Notes: a model not told the origin generated them from the letters alone. 64,000 bases of DNA from CAIWKO01 sp964469155 (GCA_964469155.1 CAYXXU010000003.1:28355-92354); one strand, 5' to 3'. Counted from the first letter of the stretch, positions 28,301 to 36,995 are shown. A program made the numbers and translations.

Positions 28301-30135
28301 TTGAATTTATTGTAAACAGAATTAATGCTGGTCAATTTCCTAAGGATAATATGGATATTTTGAATTATCAGCATCGAATGCATCCAAATATTGGAAAGTT
28401 CGTATCGGATTCATTTTATGATGGTTTGGTTAAAATGGGTAGACACACGCATCTTAACAGACTTAATATGCCGGCTCCCTTTAATAAAGAAGTCGTGTTT
28501 TTTGACACTTCAAATTCAAAACACCCATTTGAACAAAACGATGGTTTTTCTGCAAAGAACAATTCGGAAGCTGAAATAATTTCTGAAATAATATTACCAA
28601 AACTGTTTGAAAATAATGTTAATCCTTTACAGATTGCAATTATAGCACCCTACAAGTCACAGGTCGCAAACATTAAAAACTATATCAATAAATCTCAATT
28701 TTGTAGTATTAAAAATATTGAGGTTTCTACCCTCGATTCATTCCAGGGTAAAGAATTTGATATTATTATTTTCAGTTTTACACGCTCCGCTGACCACTTA
28801 AATGCTCCTTATGAAAATGGTAAAAGAAAATATACTAAAGTAGGGTTTCTTGATGATGCCCGCCGTTTAAATGTTGCTTTCAGCCGTGCTAAAAAGAAGC
28901 TCATTCTTATAGGCAATTCAAAAACTCTTACTGATTATAGATCTCATTTTGACGGCATATTTAACTATACAGAATTGTTTAGAAAGCTGGTTACACTTAG
29001 CAAAAATGATGAAATTGGCAATTTTATCAATATTGCTGATATTTATGATACAATAATAGATAAGCGAGAAGGGGAGAAAAAAAATATTTTTTCAAAATTA
29101 GAAAAAGGTCAGGTCCTTGAAGGCACTGTTAAAAATATTACTAATTATGGTGCATTCATTGACCTTGGAGGTTTTGATGGTCTTATTCATATTACAAATT
29201 TATCTTGGGGTCGTGTAAATCATCCAAATGAAATACTTCAGCTATATCAGAAAATCAAAGTAATAGTATTGAATTTTGATGATAGTAAAAAAAGAATTGA
29301 ACTGGGGTTAAAACAGCTTTTACCTCATCCATGGGATTCACTTGATCCTAATTTGAAAGTTGGTGATACCGTTACCGGAAAAGTAGTAATTATTTCCGAT
29401 TATGGTGCATTTATTGAAATCGAAAAAGGTGTGGAAGGTTTGATACACGTTTCCGAAATGTCATGGTCACAGCATCTGCGAACTGCGCATGATTTTCTGA
29501 AAGTCAATGATGAAATACAAGCTGTTATCCTTATCCTTGATCGCAATGAAAGAAGAATGTCACTTGGCATAAAACAACTCATTCCTGATCCATGGATAAA
29601 CATCAGTTCAAGATATCCGGTCAATTCAAGGCACGAAGTTAATGTCCGCAACTTTACCAACTTTGGGATCTTTGTTGAGCTGGAAGAAGGCGTTGATGGT
29701 TTGATTCACATCTCTGACCTGTCATGGTCTAAGAAAATTAAACATCCTGCTGAATTCACAAGGATCGGTGAAAAAATAGAAGTAATAGTTCTCGAAGTCG
29801 ACACAGAAAACCGCCGTTTGAGTTTGGGCCATAAGCAGCTGGAAGAAAATCCATGGGATGTATTTGAAACCTTATTTGCTATAAATTCTATCCACAAAGG
29901 CACTATTATTTCCATTCATAATAAGGGTGCTTTGGTATTACTTGCAAATGATGTTGAAGGGTTTGCCCCATTAGGTCATTTTGTAAAAAAAGATGGAAGC
30001 ATCGCAAAGATTCACGAAACACTCGATTTTAAAGTCTTTGAATTTTCAAAAAAAAATAAAAGTATAAAAGTTTCGCATAATAAAACATATCAGGTGAATA
30101 AGAAAAAATCATTTAATAATAACGAGCAAAAATAA
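25309..30135 (+). CDS. IF2-N/S1 - UPF1-like SF1 helicase - fourfold S1 chimera
   Basis: 1608 residues from ATG 25309. The N-terminus has a cold-shock/OB-like start (IIKYISGHVGLIMKADG), an IF2-N-like domain (~76-124, VRLSKIASEFNISVSSIVEV) and one S1 domain (~150-225). A long region follows without recognised motifs. The SF1B UPF1/DNA2-type helicase has Walker A QGPPGTGKTT (~723), Walker B IIDESGKAN (~927), GDQKQLPP, YQHRMHP, STLDSFQGKEFDIIIFS and LNVAFSRAKKKL. From ~1267 there are four S1 repeats (NITNYGAFIDLGGFDGLIHI, ISDYGAFIEIEKGVEGLIHV, FTNFGIFVELEEGVDGLIHI and a weaker fourth) with the LGLKQL..HPWD spacers typical of Bacteroidota ribosomal protein S1. It probably binds RNA or ribosomes; it starts an eight-gene run. 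Confidence 0.85.
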   Translation: MREQGIIKYISGHVGLIMKADGSLIPFNAIGIDALQPGDIIEFTVIESQIAGSDSADNKAVNVVFIDRPESEQKEYVRLSKIASEFNISVSSIVEVLTKKGIKVANNPNAKITSDLYDIIKKHFKKSSSSIKFSDPVKATNFFEDLFLKKYLPGTVVETTIAKIIKPSQIVTIFDNGFIGRLSLLNLSWCLPQGETELKKYKVGDRIECVVLEIDFPNKQVILSSKHLKKQLSDSLAWERIERGDEFDAVVVEKFSNTTLLKTKNNLYGILNNSFITDTSTKYRVKVNSKLEHSELFSFVPASLDVSQEDTDIETSFPEINFIEDELLSFNSFKKSILGIYATDDQLAIIKQGFETDDKVFSKEFKTNNTLYIQFELGSGCYESTLKQNAIPYFLDGAVYSSENENKLLDFLSNQSYWFKINVRAESQKTDFSMFNEDVNIFGDVALTKDKKEIKFIIKNFSFGHIHYTSSEAKKRNAKYGSFLFNNKLKIISPYDTVPFDNSQQVFLDYAILKTRCFEIVYHLKTEAGEILKQEGRTLSINDKFLEYQMSLVEEQKEDNVFVEKFVRIDSITQGVAIKIPNNIGDSLEIDEATVVNVRLKEDDNLFKLSDGVLSYNNDDYLITFNKPIRLDLLDKGFYLDKRISIKQFQIQREIIQDFLEKKIKIDHIETLLVKPDRVKTPVLKQVKFKNIDLANSEKEDSNNNQIKAVKKALGNQNIYLIQGPPGTGKTTVIAEIIQQLVEKGEKILVSGQNHVAVDNVLEKLSRFHNLNLLRVGNPDRINIQLLKYTIDNLVDDYKVGFKKFILNQLLIAEEYLKIKKAGLLKDEMKKTLNKFINELLSDYDVLKDVYKQRHFILLDGLSELSLTELKETIEQLKKWIDESNNEYEILLKPLIYNSTDVVFATCIGIKSSDIFNEKNFKFDTVIIDESGKANIAETLVAVELGAKVILVGDQKQLPPYMDSSLIDKSDPDSFPNSLYGSDFLEDEIIHALKSSFFEFIVNRINAGQFPKDNMDILNYQHRMHPNIGKFVSDSFYDGLVKMGRHTHLNRLNMPAPFNKEVVFFDTSNSKHPFEQNDGFSAKNNSEAEIISEIILPKLFENNVNPLQIAIIAPYKSQVANIKNYINKSQFCSIKNIEVSTLDSFQGKEFDIIIFSFTRSADHLNAPYENGKRKYTKVGFLDDARRLNVAFSRAKKKLILIGNSKTLTDYRSHFDGIFNYTELFRKLVTLSKNDEIGNFINIADIYDTIIDKREGEKKNIFSKLEKGQVLEGTVKNITNYGAFIDLGGFDGLIHITNLSWGRVNHPNEILQLYQKIKVIVLNFDDSKKRIELGLKQLLPHPWDSLDPNLKVGDTVTGKVVIISDYGAFIEIEKGVEGLIHVSEMSWSQHLRTAHDFLKVNDEIQAVILILDRNERRMSLGIKQLIPDPWINISSRYPVNSRHEVNVRNFTNFGIFVELEEGVDGLIHISDLSWSKKIKHPAEFTRIGEKIEVIVLEVDTENRRLSLGHKQLEENPWDVFETLFAINSIHKGTIISIHNKGALVLLANDVEGFAPLGHFVKKDGSIAKIHETLDFKVFEFSKKNKSIKVSHNKTYQVNKKKSFNNNEQK

Positions 30136-30153
30136 ACTGCCTTTTCACATAAA

Positions 30154-31512
30154 ATGAACATTTTTAGTATTGACATAGAAAAATATTATGATGAATTGTC
30201 ACAAATGAATAGACAATTAAAAGGTATTATTTGTATTCAATACCCAATCTATTGCATACATTCTGAAATTACAGATTCAACACCCGATCCACTTGATAAT
30301 CTGGATAATGTTATTGTTGATTTTTTAAAAATAAAACCAGATTTCAATTCATTTCAAATTGGGAGCATTATGGGCACGTCAAAATCCTTGGTTGATTTGA
30401 GACTTGATAAACTCGTTAGAGATGGTTTACTTATTAAAACAGGCAGTGAATATATTTTAACAGAGCAAGGCATTTTCGTATTTGAAACTAAAACACATTT
30501 AAGAGCACATAAACTATCCTACGATTTTTACATTGATGGCATTACTTTACAGCCTTTACCTAAAGTTTTTTACAACTATTATAGAAGTAAACTTTTTAGT
30601 GAAAATCAAAGATATTTATATACAAATTCAAAAGGGGAAACTAAAATTGCAAGACCTTTTGCGCCTGATATAGTACATACGCCTCCGGAAAAAAATAAAA
30701 TTTCTGAGTTGATTTATGCTATTGATAAAGATAAAAGAATACTGTTTGGCATTCCAGTCGGCTTACAAACTATTAATGAAGTATCATTTACTAAAATGTC
30801 TTTTCATTTACTCGTTTCAATTAGCAAATCAACCGATGGTTTAATGAAAGAACTAATTGATGGATATGCCATTTATTCATTGAGGGAAGAAAATTCATAT
30901 TATAAAACACTTAGAAGAAATGTGGTATTTTTTGAGCCGACCATGAAAGATCGCATTCAAAATTTGGAATTTAAATTAGTAATGCCATTACAGAAAAAAG
31001 AATGTTCAGATAAAACATCGCCATACTTAACAACTAACTGGCCTGAAATTGATAGATACAAAGACTCTCACAACAAATGTTTTAATTTTAGCAGAGAGGA
31101 TTTGATTAATTTTTTAGAAACTAACCTAGGTTTAAAATACCTGGATCAAAAAAGTATCATTTATGAAGATGATACTGTTGAAATAAATATCCGCAAAAAC
31201 ACCTTGATAGAAAGTCCAAATCGTAAAAAACTTATTAGCGATTTAATCAGAAAACGAGACTATCGAATTTATAGCAACAACTTAGACAGGAATGTTTTCT
31301 TGTTTTATTTATATTACCACTCCGACGATCCAGCCATTATGGATTTGATTGGATTTATAAAATTAGTACATGAAAACAAATGCCTCTCTTTTACTAGTTT
31401 TCAGAGAAGCCACCCTGAATATAACGATAAAGCTAGGGAATACTTAATATTAGCTGGCGAGCTCGACATATTAGAAAAATTTGATATTGAAAACCATATG
31501 ATATCTTTGTAA
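30154..31512 (+). CDS. Winged-helix protein of unknown function, helicase-PLD operon
   Basis: 452 residues. An N-terminal winged helix (~54-95: NSFQIGSIMGTSKSLVDLRL, then KLVRDGLLIK) precedes a large alpha/beta body with no recognised family. It lies 18 bp after the S1-helicase gene and 3 bp before the PLD gene, so it is very likely co-translated with them. The winged helix could bind nucleic acid or mediate assembly. Cysteines are few and no nuclease motif is evident. Confidence 0.6.
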   Translation: MNIFSIDIEKYYDELSQMNRQLKGIICIQYPIYCIHSEITDSTPDPLDNLDNVIVDFLKIKPDFNSFQIGSIMGTSKSLVDLRLDKLVRDGLLIKTGSEYILTEQGIFVFETKTHLRAHKLSYDFYIDGITLQPLPKVFYNYYRSKLFSENQRYLYTNSKGETKIARPFAPDIVHTPPEKNKISELIYAIDKDKRILFGIPVGLQTINEVSFTKMSFHLLVSISKSTDGLMKELIDGYAIYSLREENSYYKTLRRNVVFFEPTMKDRIQNLEFKLVMPLQKKECSDKTSPYLTTNWPEIDRYKDSHNKCFNFSREDLINFLETNLGLKYLDQKSIIYEDDTVEINIRKNTLIESPNRKKLISDLIRKRDYRIYSNNLDRNVFLFYLYYHSDDPAIMDLIGFIKLVHENKCLSFTSFQRSHPEYNDKAREYLILAGELDILEKFDIENHMISL

Positions 31513-31515
31513 TTA

Positions 31516-32961
31516 ATGGAAATCACTATAAAAAATACTGACACATTAAAATCTGGTGTATTTGTTTTGAATGCGCAAAGAAAAGAGTTTTCGCCCTTTC
31601 CTGATTATTCAAATATATTCTTAACTCAGGAAGACAACCACTGCTTAAAAAACGAATTGCTAAGAATAATTCGTGAAGCAACAACTGTTTTAAAAATATG
31701 CAGTTTTATCATTACTGACAAAGAGATTTTCAATGCAATTTTGACCAAAGCTAAGGAATCCAATGTTGCTATTTTTATCCTAACACAACTAGATTCAGAG
31801 AAGCTAGAGAACACCTTGTCTTTAGTTGATTATATTACAGAAGAAGAGATAAAGGAATATCCTTCACGTACTCATTTAAAATACATTAAAAAGCTCTATG
31901 ACAATGGCATACACGTCAGAGCATCCCTTACAGCACATGCCAAATTTATTATTTCAGATCGCACCAAAGGTTTTATTACCAGTGCAAATTTTACGACTCC
32001 TTCTTTAACTTATAATACTGAGTCGGGAATATATATTGATGAACCTAGCAGTAAAGAACTTGATAAATTATTTGATGTTATTTTTATGCAAGGTACAACT
32101 TATAAGCAGTTTATAAGTACACAAAAAAAAGGAAAAATGCTCGTTGTTCAATCTGAAGTTAATATTGACAGCAAATTTTTACCTGATTATTATAATTCAA
32201 ATCTTAGATACACTTGTGAATCTTATTCGAGTAATTTATTTCAAGAAATAATCGCAATAATAAACCAAACCAATAATTTTTTGTATTTATCAACGTATAG
32301 CATTGTAGGTTTAAATTCAATTAATGAATTTTTTCTATCTATTAAAAATGCAATAGAAAGAGGTGTTTCTATTTTTGTCTTTTGTAGGGGAATGAACTAT
32401 AGAAATGACCATTTAGAAGGTGTTGCCAAATTAAGCAAAATTGGTTGTAAAGTATATGCCGATGTGTATAATCATTCAAAAGGTATAATTAATGAAAACA
32501 CCGGAATGATATTCACTGCTAATATTGATGGTAATCATGGTTTAAATAATGGATTTGAAGTCGGTTGTATTTTAAATGAGCCTCAAAGAATTGATTTTCT
32601 TGATTTTCATAAAAAATTAATTGAAACTTCATTTTATGCTTTTGAAAATAATCCCACACGTAATCTACTATTTCAAACTTATATTGCTTATGAAATGATA
32701 AAGGAATTAAAAACCCCATTAATCCCTCCTAATATTATTCTTTCCTACAGCCCTAATCTTAGCATCAATTTTGAAGAATTTGAAAAAAATATCATATTTT
32801 TCGGTTTATATAAAGAATCAGAATACCTAATTGTTGGGAACTCTTTCTATAAATGCGAGCTAAAGGGCAATATAATATCACTTTTAGATGCAGTGAAACC
32901 AAGATTTGATATTGAAAAATACATCCTTAAATTTCATGAACTTAAAATCAGTAAAAGCTAA
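31516..32961 (+). CDS. Phospholipase D-superfamily (double HKD) protein
   Basis: 481 residues with two HKD motifs: HAKFIISDRTKGFITSANFT (~142) is canonical, and HSKGIINENTGMIFTANID (~320) has Glu where Asp is expected. The two halves make one active site in PLD-fold nucleases and phosphodiesterases. The ~90-residue C-terminal extension is unassigned. Helicase-PLD pairs are known in prokaryotic defence (Mokosh; DrmC in DISARM), so an RNA- or DNA-cleaving effector is plausible. Its TAA overlaps the next ATG by one base. Confidence 0.82.
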   Translation: MEITIKNTDTLKSGVFVLNAQRKEFSPFPDYSNIFLTQEDNHCLKNELLRIIREATTVLKICSFIITDKEIFNAILTKAKESNVAIFILTQLDSEKLENTLSLVDYITEEEIKEYPSRTHLKYIKKLYDNGIHVRASLTAHAKFIISDRTKGFITSANFTTPSLTYNTESGIYIDEPSSKELDKLFDVIFMQGTTYKQFISTQKKGKMLVVQSEVNIDSKFLPDYYNSNLRYTCESYSSNLFQEIIAIINQTNNFLYLSTYSIVGLNSINEFFLSIKNAIERGVSIFVFCRGMNYRNDHLEGVAKLSKIGCKVYADVYNHSKGIINENTGMIFTANIDGNHGLNNGFEVGCILNEPQRIDFLDFHKKLIETSFYAFENNPTRNLLFQTYIAYEMIKELKTPLIPPNIILSYSPNLSINFEEFEKNIIFFGLYKESEYLIVGNSFYKCELKGNIISLLDAVKPRFDIEKYILKFHELKISKS

Positions 32962-33539
32962 TGAATAATAAAATTCCATATCTCCAAGAATGGCTCGACC
33001 TTGCTAATTCTGGAAAATTTGAAAAAGCTCAAGAACTTTATTTTGAAAAGCTTTTTGAGGTTGTAATAATTAATTTCTGTGATAAGTTTAGTAATATATT
33101 GCCAGCTGGAGGTACATTATTCTCAGTTCTTGGTTTTTCACCGGAACCAATTATTCTGACAGCAAAAGCAATTAAACCAGAGACTCACATTATTTTCACA
33201 ACAAATAATCAAAAAGTTGACAATAGTTATCTCGAAAAATTTCTTGAATCCAATTACGAACTAATCTACTTAAATGATGAGAATTTTGTGTCAATATATA
33301 GGACAATGAAGGAACAACTTGTTTTAAACCCAAACTCACAAATTACGGTTGACATAACCGGTGGAAAAAAATCAATGGTTGCTTCTGCTTCAATATTTGG
33401 CAAAGATTACGGTTGTAGAATTGTTTATGTCGATTTCGCTGAATATATAAAAGAATTAAGAAAGCCATTACCGGGTTCAGAGTTCCTAAACATTGTGTAC
33501 GATCCGCTGAAGCATCAACCAGAAATAAGAATAGTATGA
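32961..33539 (+). CDS. CARF-domain protein without an effector domain
   Basis: 192 residues. After a short N-terminal helix comes a Rossmann-like CARF fold: LFSVLGFSPEPIILTAKAI (strand, turn, helix), HIIFTTNN, and the signature DITGGKKSMVASAS (~131), matching the D-x-TGGTK-M motif of CRISPR-associated Rossmann proteins. There is no nuclease, HEPN or HTH domain. It overlaps the CARF nuclease by 4 nt (ATGA). It may sense the ligand as a heterodimer partner or act as a ring nuclease that ends signalling. Confidence 0.75.
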   Translation: MNNKIPYLQEWLDLANSGKFEKAQELYFEKLFEVVIINFCDKFSNILPAGGTLFSVLGFSPEPIILTAKAIKPETHIIFTTNNQKVDNSYLEKFLESNYELIYLNDENFVSIYRTMKEQLVLNPNSQITVDITGGKKSMVASASIFGKDYGCRIVYVDFAEYIKELRKPLPGSEFLNIVYDPLKHQPEIRIV

Positions 33540-34645
33540 AACATCAGGTCATTTTAATCGGCGGTCAGGTACTGCCTTTATATATTGGGGTTATTCAAAA
33601 AAATCCGGATCAGATTTTTGCATTATTTACTGAGCAATCAGAAGAAACAAAAAGTCAACTGCAAAAGCAGGTGCCATCCGATAATTTTACAGCGCTTAAA
33701 GTCAATGCATACGATTTTAATGAAGTATATACCATTTGTAAAAAATTAATCGAAAATGATAATTCTCAATCCTGGGAGTTAAATTTAACAGGTGGTACTA
33801 AAATAATGGCATTAGCTGCACAAAAAGCATTTCATGAAAGCAACAAAAGTATTTTCTATGTTGACCAGAATCATAAACTTTTCAATATTGATAATGGAAT
33901 AACTGAAAATATCAATTGTAAAATAAATACAGAGGACTTTTTCAAACTGGCCGACCAATGTAACTTTAAGCACTTATCAATAACCGATTTTTCTCCTAAC
34001 GATTTTCACTTGGCATCTCAAATAGAATATTTGTCAAATTCTAATTCTGAGTTTACAAATCTTTTAAAATCATTCCGTAGTCAACATTCTCAAAATGTTC
34101 CAGCGAACTTTACAATTACCTCTCAAAAAGGCTCTTCTATCAAATGGAATAAAGGTTCAAATAATATGGTAATTGATTTAAAAGACAAAAAGCCCTATAA
34201 TCAGTCCATCACAAACAAAAATGCAGTATATCTTGTTTTAAACGGAGGTTGGTTCGAGATTCTGGCTGCAAAAGAAATTAGTAAATGGCAGGACATACAT
34301 GAATTATGGCTCAATGTAGAGTTCAGCTATAAAAATGAAGCAACACCGAAAAATGAAATTGATATTCTTATAAACACTGGGAATAATCTGATTTTTGTTG
34401 AATGTAAATCCGGGATTATAAATGCAACTGATATAAATAAAATGAAAGTTGTTCGCGAATTATATGGTGGCATTACTGCAAAATCATTGCTTTTCTGCAG
34501 AAATTATCCCGCCAGTCGTATTCTGGAAAAATGTAAAGAATTTGATATTGAAATCTTTGCATTAAATGGACCTCTCAACTCCAAAAACAATTATTCTGAT
34601 GTTCAAAAGCATTTGAATTTATTACAAAATGCCATTTATTCATAA
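33536..34645 (+). CDS. CARF-domain PD-(D/E)XK nuclease (Card1/Can2-like)
   Basis: 369 residues. The N-terminal CARF domain starts VILIGGQVLPLYIGVIQ and has the signature NLTGGTKIMALAA (~83). A winged-helix-like middle (~150-220) follows, then a PD-(D/E)XK domain: NEIDILINTGNN (~275) and IFVECKSG (~289), that is D...ExK. This is the DUF1887/Card1 arrangement, in which cyclic oligoadenylate binding to CARF activates nicking of DNA or RNA. In type III CRISPR the ligand comes from Cas10, but no Cas10 or CRISPR array is present here, so the activator is unknown. Confidence 0.82.
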   Translation: MKHQVILIGGQVLPLYIGVIQKNPDQIFALFTEQSEETKSQLQKQVPSDNFTALKVNAYDFNEVYTICKKLIENDNSQSWELNLTGGTKIMALAAQKAFHESNKSIFYVDQNHKLFNIDNGITENINCKINTEDFFKLADQCNFKHLSITDFSPNDFHLASQIEYLSNSNSEFTNLLKSFRSQHSQNVPANFTITSQKGSSIKWNKGSNNMVIDLKDKKPYNQSITNKNAVYLVLNGGWFEILAAKEISKWQDIHELWLNVEFSYKNEATPKNEIDILINTGNNLIFVECKSGIINATDINKMKVVRELYGGITAKSLLFCRNYPASRILEKCKEFDIEIFALNGPLNSKNNYSDVQKHLNLLQNAIYS

Positions 34646-34654
34646 TGAATAGAG

Positions 34655-36508
34655 ATGCCTAATATAAAGACAATAGAAAAGAAATGGGTCGATAACTTTA
34701 AAAAGTGTCCTCTTGTTGAAAAAGAGTCTGGTGCTTTCAATGCAAGTTACGCTCATCAACTATTCTACGGCAAACAGGAAGACAGTTATCCTTCAGATTA
34801 TCCCCACGATTTCTCGCATTTTTACGTTTCATGTGATAATACTTGTTCTGAAAATGCAATTGAACGCATTACTGAGTTTTTACATTTCATTGGTATTAGA
34901 ATCAGGAAAGAAGCAATCATAAAGCATCTTGAAATTTTTCCAGCTGATTTTGAAAAGTTAATAAGGAAATGTTATTATATTTTTAAAACGCTTGCTCACT
35001 ATAGTAAGGAACTCAATATTTCTAATCCTTTTTACGATAATAATGGTGATGTTTTTTTTCTATTACGAATTGAATCCGAAGAAAGCATACATGGTGGTCA
35101 GTTAAATTTATTTGAAGACATCGAGCTCCCTGACCTCTATAGTAAAATCACAAATTTTCCTGATGGGTACGAGAATGATCCAATTATTTGTGACCTCTTT
35201 AATAGAATTGAAATCAGCAATGAAAGTTTCTTTATTACTGGTAAAGCAGGAACCGGGAAATCAACCTTTGTTCAGTATTTTGCTCAAAAAACTAAAAAAA
35301 AGGTTTTAATGACCGCATTTACAGGTATTGCCGCAATTAATGTGGGGGGCCAAACTATCCATTCATTCTTCCAACTTCCTTTAAAGCCATTAATGCCGGA
35401 AGATGAAGAAATAACTTTATTCAGAGATTTTACCCAAAAGTACAAGATCATCCAACAAATTGACACTATCGTTATAGATGAAGTTTCAATGCTTCGTTCT
35501 GATCTTCTTGAAGCTCTCGATTATTCACTTAGAAAAAATGGAGGAGACTCATCAAAGAAATTTGGAGGTAAACAAATCCTCTTTGTCGGTGATATTTTTC
35601 AATTACCGCCTGTTGTAGATTCCGTTGACGAAGTAGAGAATGAACTTTTCTCCATAATATACAAAAGCGAATACTTCTTTGATTCAAATGCTTATAAGGA
35701 ACTTTCCCCGGTATATTTTGAGTTCAGTAAATCTCACCGCCAAAAGGATGACATGCCATTTGTTGAATTGTTAGATGAGGTGAGAATTTGTCAGGTGTAT
35801 GATTCTGCCTTGAACAAATTGAATGAAAGGTATAATCCTAATTATATTCCCCAACCTGATGAGTTTGTGATTACTCTTACTACTACGAATGCAATTGCAA
35901 ATACTGAGAACACAAAGAAACTCATAGCCCTGCCTTATACAAAATTCATATTTGAATCCGAAATTACAGGTGAATTTAAAGATGACAAATATCCTACGGC
36001 AAAAACCTTAGAATTGAAAAAAAATGCTCAGGTTATTTTTATTAGAAATGATTATACCGGTGGAAGATGGGTCAACGGAACAATAGCAAAAATTGATTTT
36101 ATATCAAGTGAATTAATTGAAGTACGGCTTCAAAATGGTGATGTTCATAAATTAGAAAAAGTGACATGGGAAAACAGGAAATACAAATTTGATAGAGATA
36201 AAAGGAGAATCGTTTCAGAAGTTATCGGCACCTTCACACAATTCCCAATTAAACTGGCTTGGGCTATTACCATACACAAAAGTCAGGGGCTTACCTTTGA
36301 TAATGTAATTATAGATTTAGGTTCTGGAGCTTTCGTAAATGGTCAAATCTACACTGCATTAAGCAGATGCCGTACCCTGCATGGAATTATCTTGAAAAGG
36401 AAAATTCGTAAAGAAGATATTATTTCCGATAAGCGAATTATTGATTTTCATCAGGTAGAACAGACCCTCCACTCCATAATTAAAGATTTTAGAGAAAATT
36501 TAAATTGA
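34655..36508 (+). CDS. Pif1/RecD2-like SF1B helicase
   Basis: 617 residues. An N-terminal ~150-residue helical extension is followed by Walker A GKAGTGKSTFVQYF (~196), AFTGIAAINVGGQTIHSFF (Ia, typical of Pif1), DEVSMLRSDLL (II), GDIFQLPP (III), and near the end AITIHKSQGLTFDNVIIDLG and YTALSRCR (V/VI). Pif1-type enzymes are 5'-3' DNA helicases clearing G-quadruplexes, R-loops and bound proteins. It starts 9 bp after the CARF nuclease, so the operon has two SF1 helicases of different families. Confidence 0.85.
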   Translation: MPNIKTIEKKWVDNFKKCPLVEKESGAFNASYAHQLFYGKQEDSYPSDYPHDFSHFYVSCDNTCSENAIERITEFLHFIGIRIRKEAIIKHLEIFPADFEKLIRKCYYIFKTLAHYSKELNISNPFYDNNGDVFFLLRIESEESIHGGQLNLFEDIELPDLYSKITNFPDGYENDPIICDLFNRIEISNESFFITGKAGTGKSTFVQYFAQKTKKKVLMTAFTGIAAINVGGQTIHSFFQLPLKPLMPEDEEITLFRDFTQKYKIIQQIDTIVIDEVSMLRSDLLEALDYSLRKNGGDSSKKFGGKQILFVGDIFQLPPVVDSVDEVENELFSIIYKSEYFFDSNAYKELSPVYFEFSKSHRQKDDMPFVELLDEVRICQVYDSALNKLNERYNPNYIPQPDEFVITLTTTNAIANTENTKKLIALPYTKFIFESEITGEFKDDKYPTAKTLELKKNAQVIFIRNDYTGGRWVNGTIAKIDFISSELIEVRLQNGDVHKLEKVTWENRKYKFDRDKRRIVSEVIGTFTQFPIKLAWAITIHKSQGLTFDNVIIDLGSGAFVNGQIYTALSRCRTLHGIILKRKIRKEDIISDKRIIDFHQVEQTLHSIIKDFRENLN

Positions 36509-36540
36509 ATGACATTATATAAATAAAGAATAATATAATA

Positions 36541-36993
36541 ATGCAATCCTATCAAATTAATTTCGATTCGCCCAAGCACTTTGAGTTAAGCAACATAAAG
36601 CCGCTTAATGGTATAGTGGGGTTGTATTTTATTTTCACTTCAGGCACATACATCCAATATCCTTTTCAAAAGTCCAGATTGATCTATATCGGTATGAGTG
36701 AAAAGAAAACAAATAGCATTGGAAGCCGTCTTACAGGGCATTTTGAAGGGAAGTCAAAAAACCTGGGTTTGGTAAATTACCGAAAAGTCGATCATTTGTT
36801 ATTTACATTTATTAATTTTGAAATGCTACGGAAGTTTTGGGATCACCGTATTGAAGACCTTGAAAGTTACTTTATTCTCGATTTTGTTGAAAAATACGGG
36901 GTTTATCCGATTTGTAACAATAAATCCGGGTTTGAAATCCTGGAAAAAAAAATAGAAGCAGATTTTTTTATTAACTGGAAATATTTTGAATAA
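36541..36993 (+). CDS. GIY-YIG nuclease-like protein (second)
   Basis: 150 residues. GIVGLYFIF and RLIYIGMSE form the GIY and YIG strands. Arg in SRLTGHF, Glu in EDLESYFILDF and Asn in PICNNKSG complete the catalytic set. It is clearly a diverged relative of the protein at 24873 in size and ending. It lies 32 bp after the Pif1-like gene and 2 bp before the small protein that precedes the SMC-like ATPase. Confidence 0.7.
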   Translation: MQSYQINFDSPKHFELSNIKPLNGIVGLYFIFTSGTYIQYPFQKSRLIYIGMSEKKTNSIGSRLTGHFEGKSKNLGLVNYRKVDHLLFTFINFEMLRKFWDHRIEDLESYFILDFVEKYGVYPICNNKSGFEILEKKIEADFFINWKYFE

Positions 36994-36995
36994 TT

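Noticed and set aside
25309..36508. Assignment to Mokosh, DISARM or BREX
   Set aside because: A helicase and a PLD protein are shared with Mokosh, but its kinase domain is absent. The DISARM (DrmAB, methylase) and BREX (PglX, PglZ, BrxC) core genes are absent.
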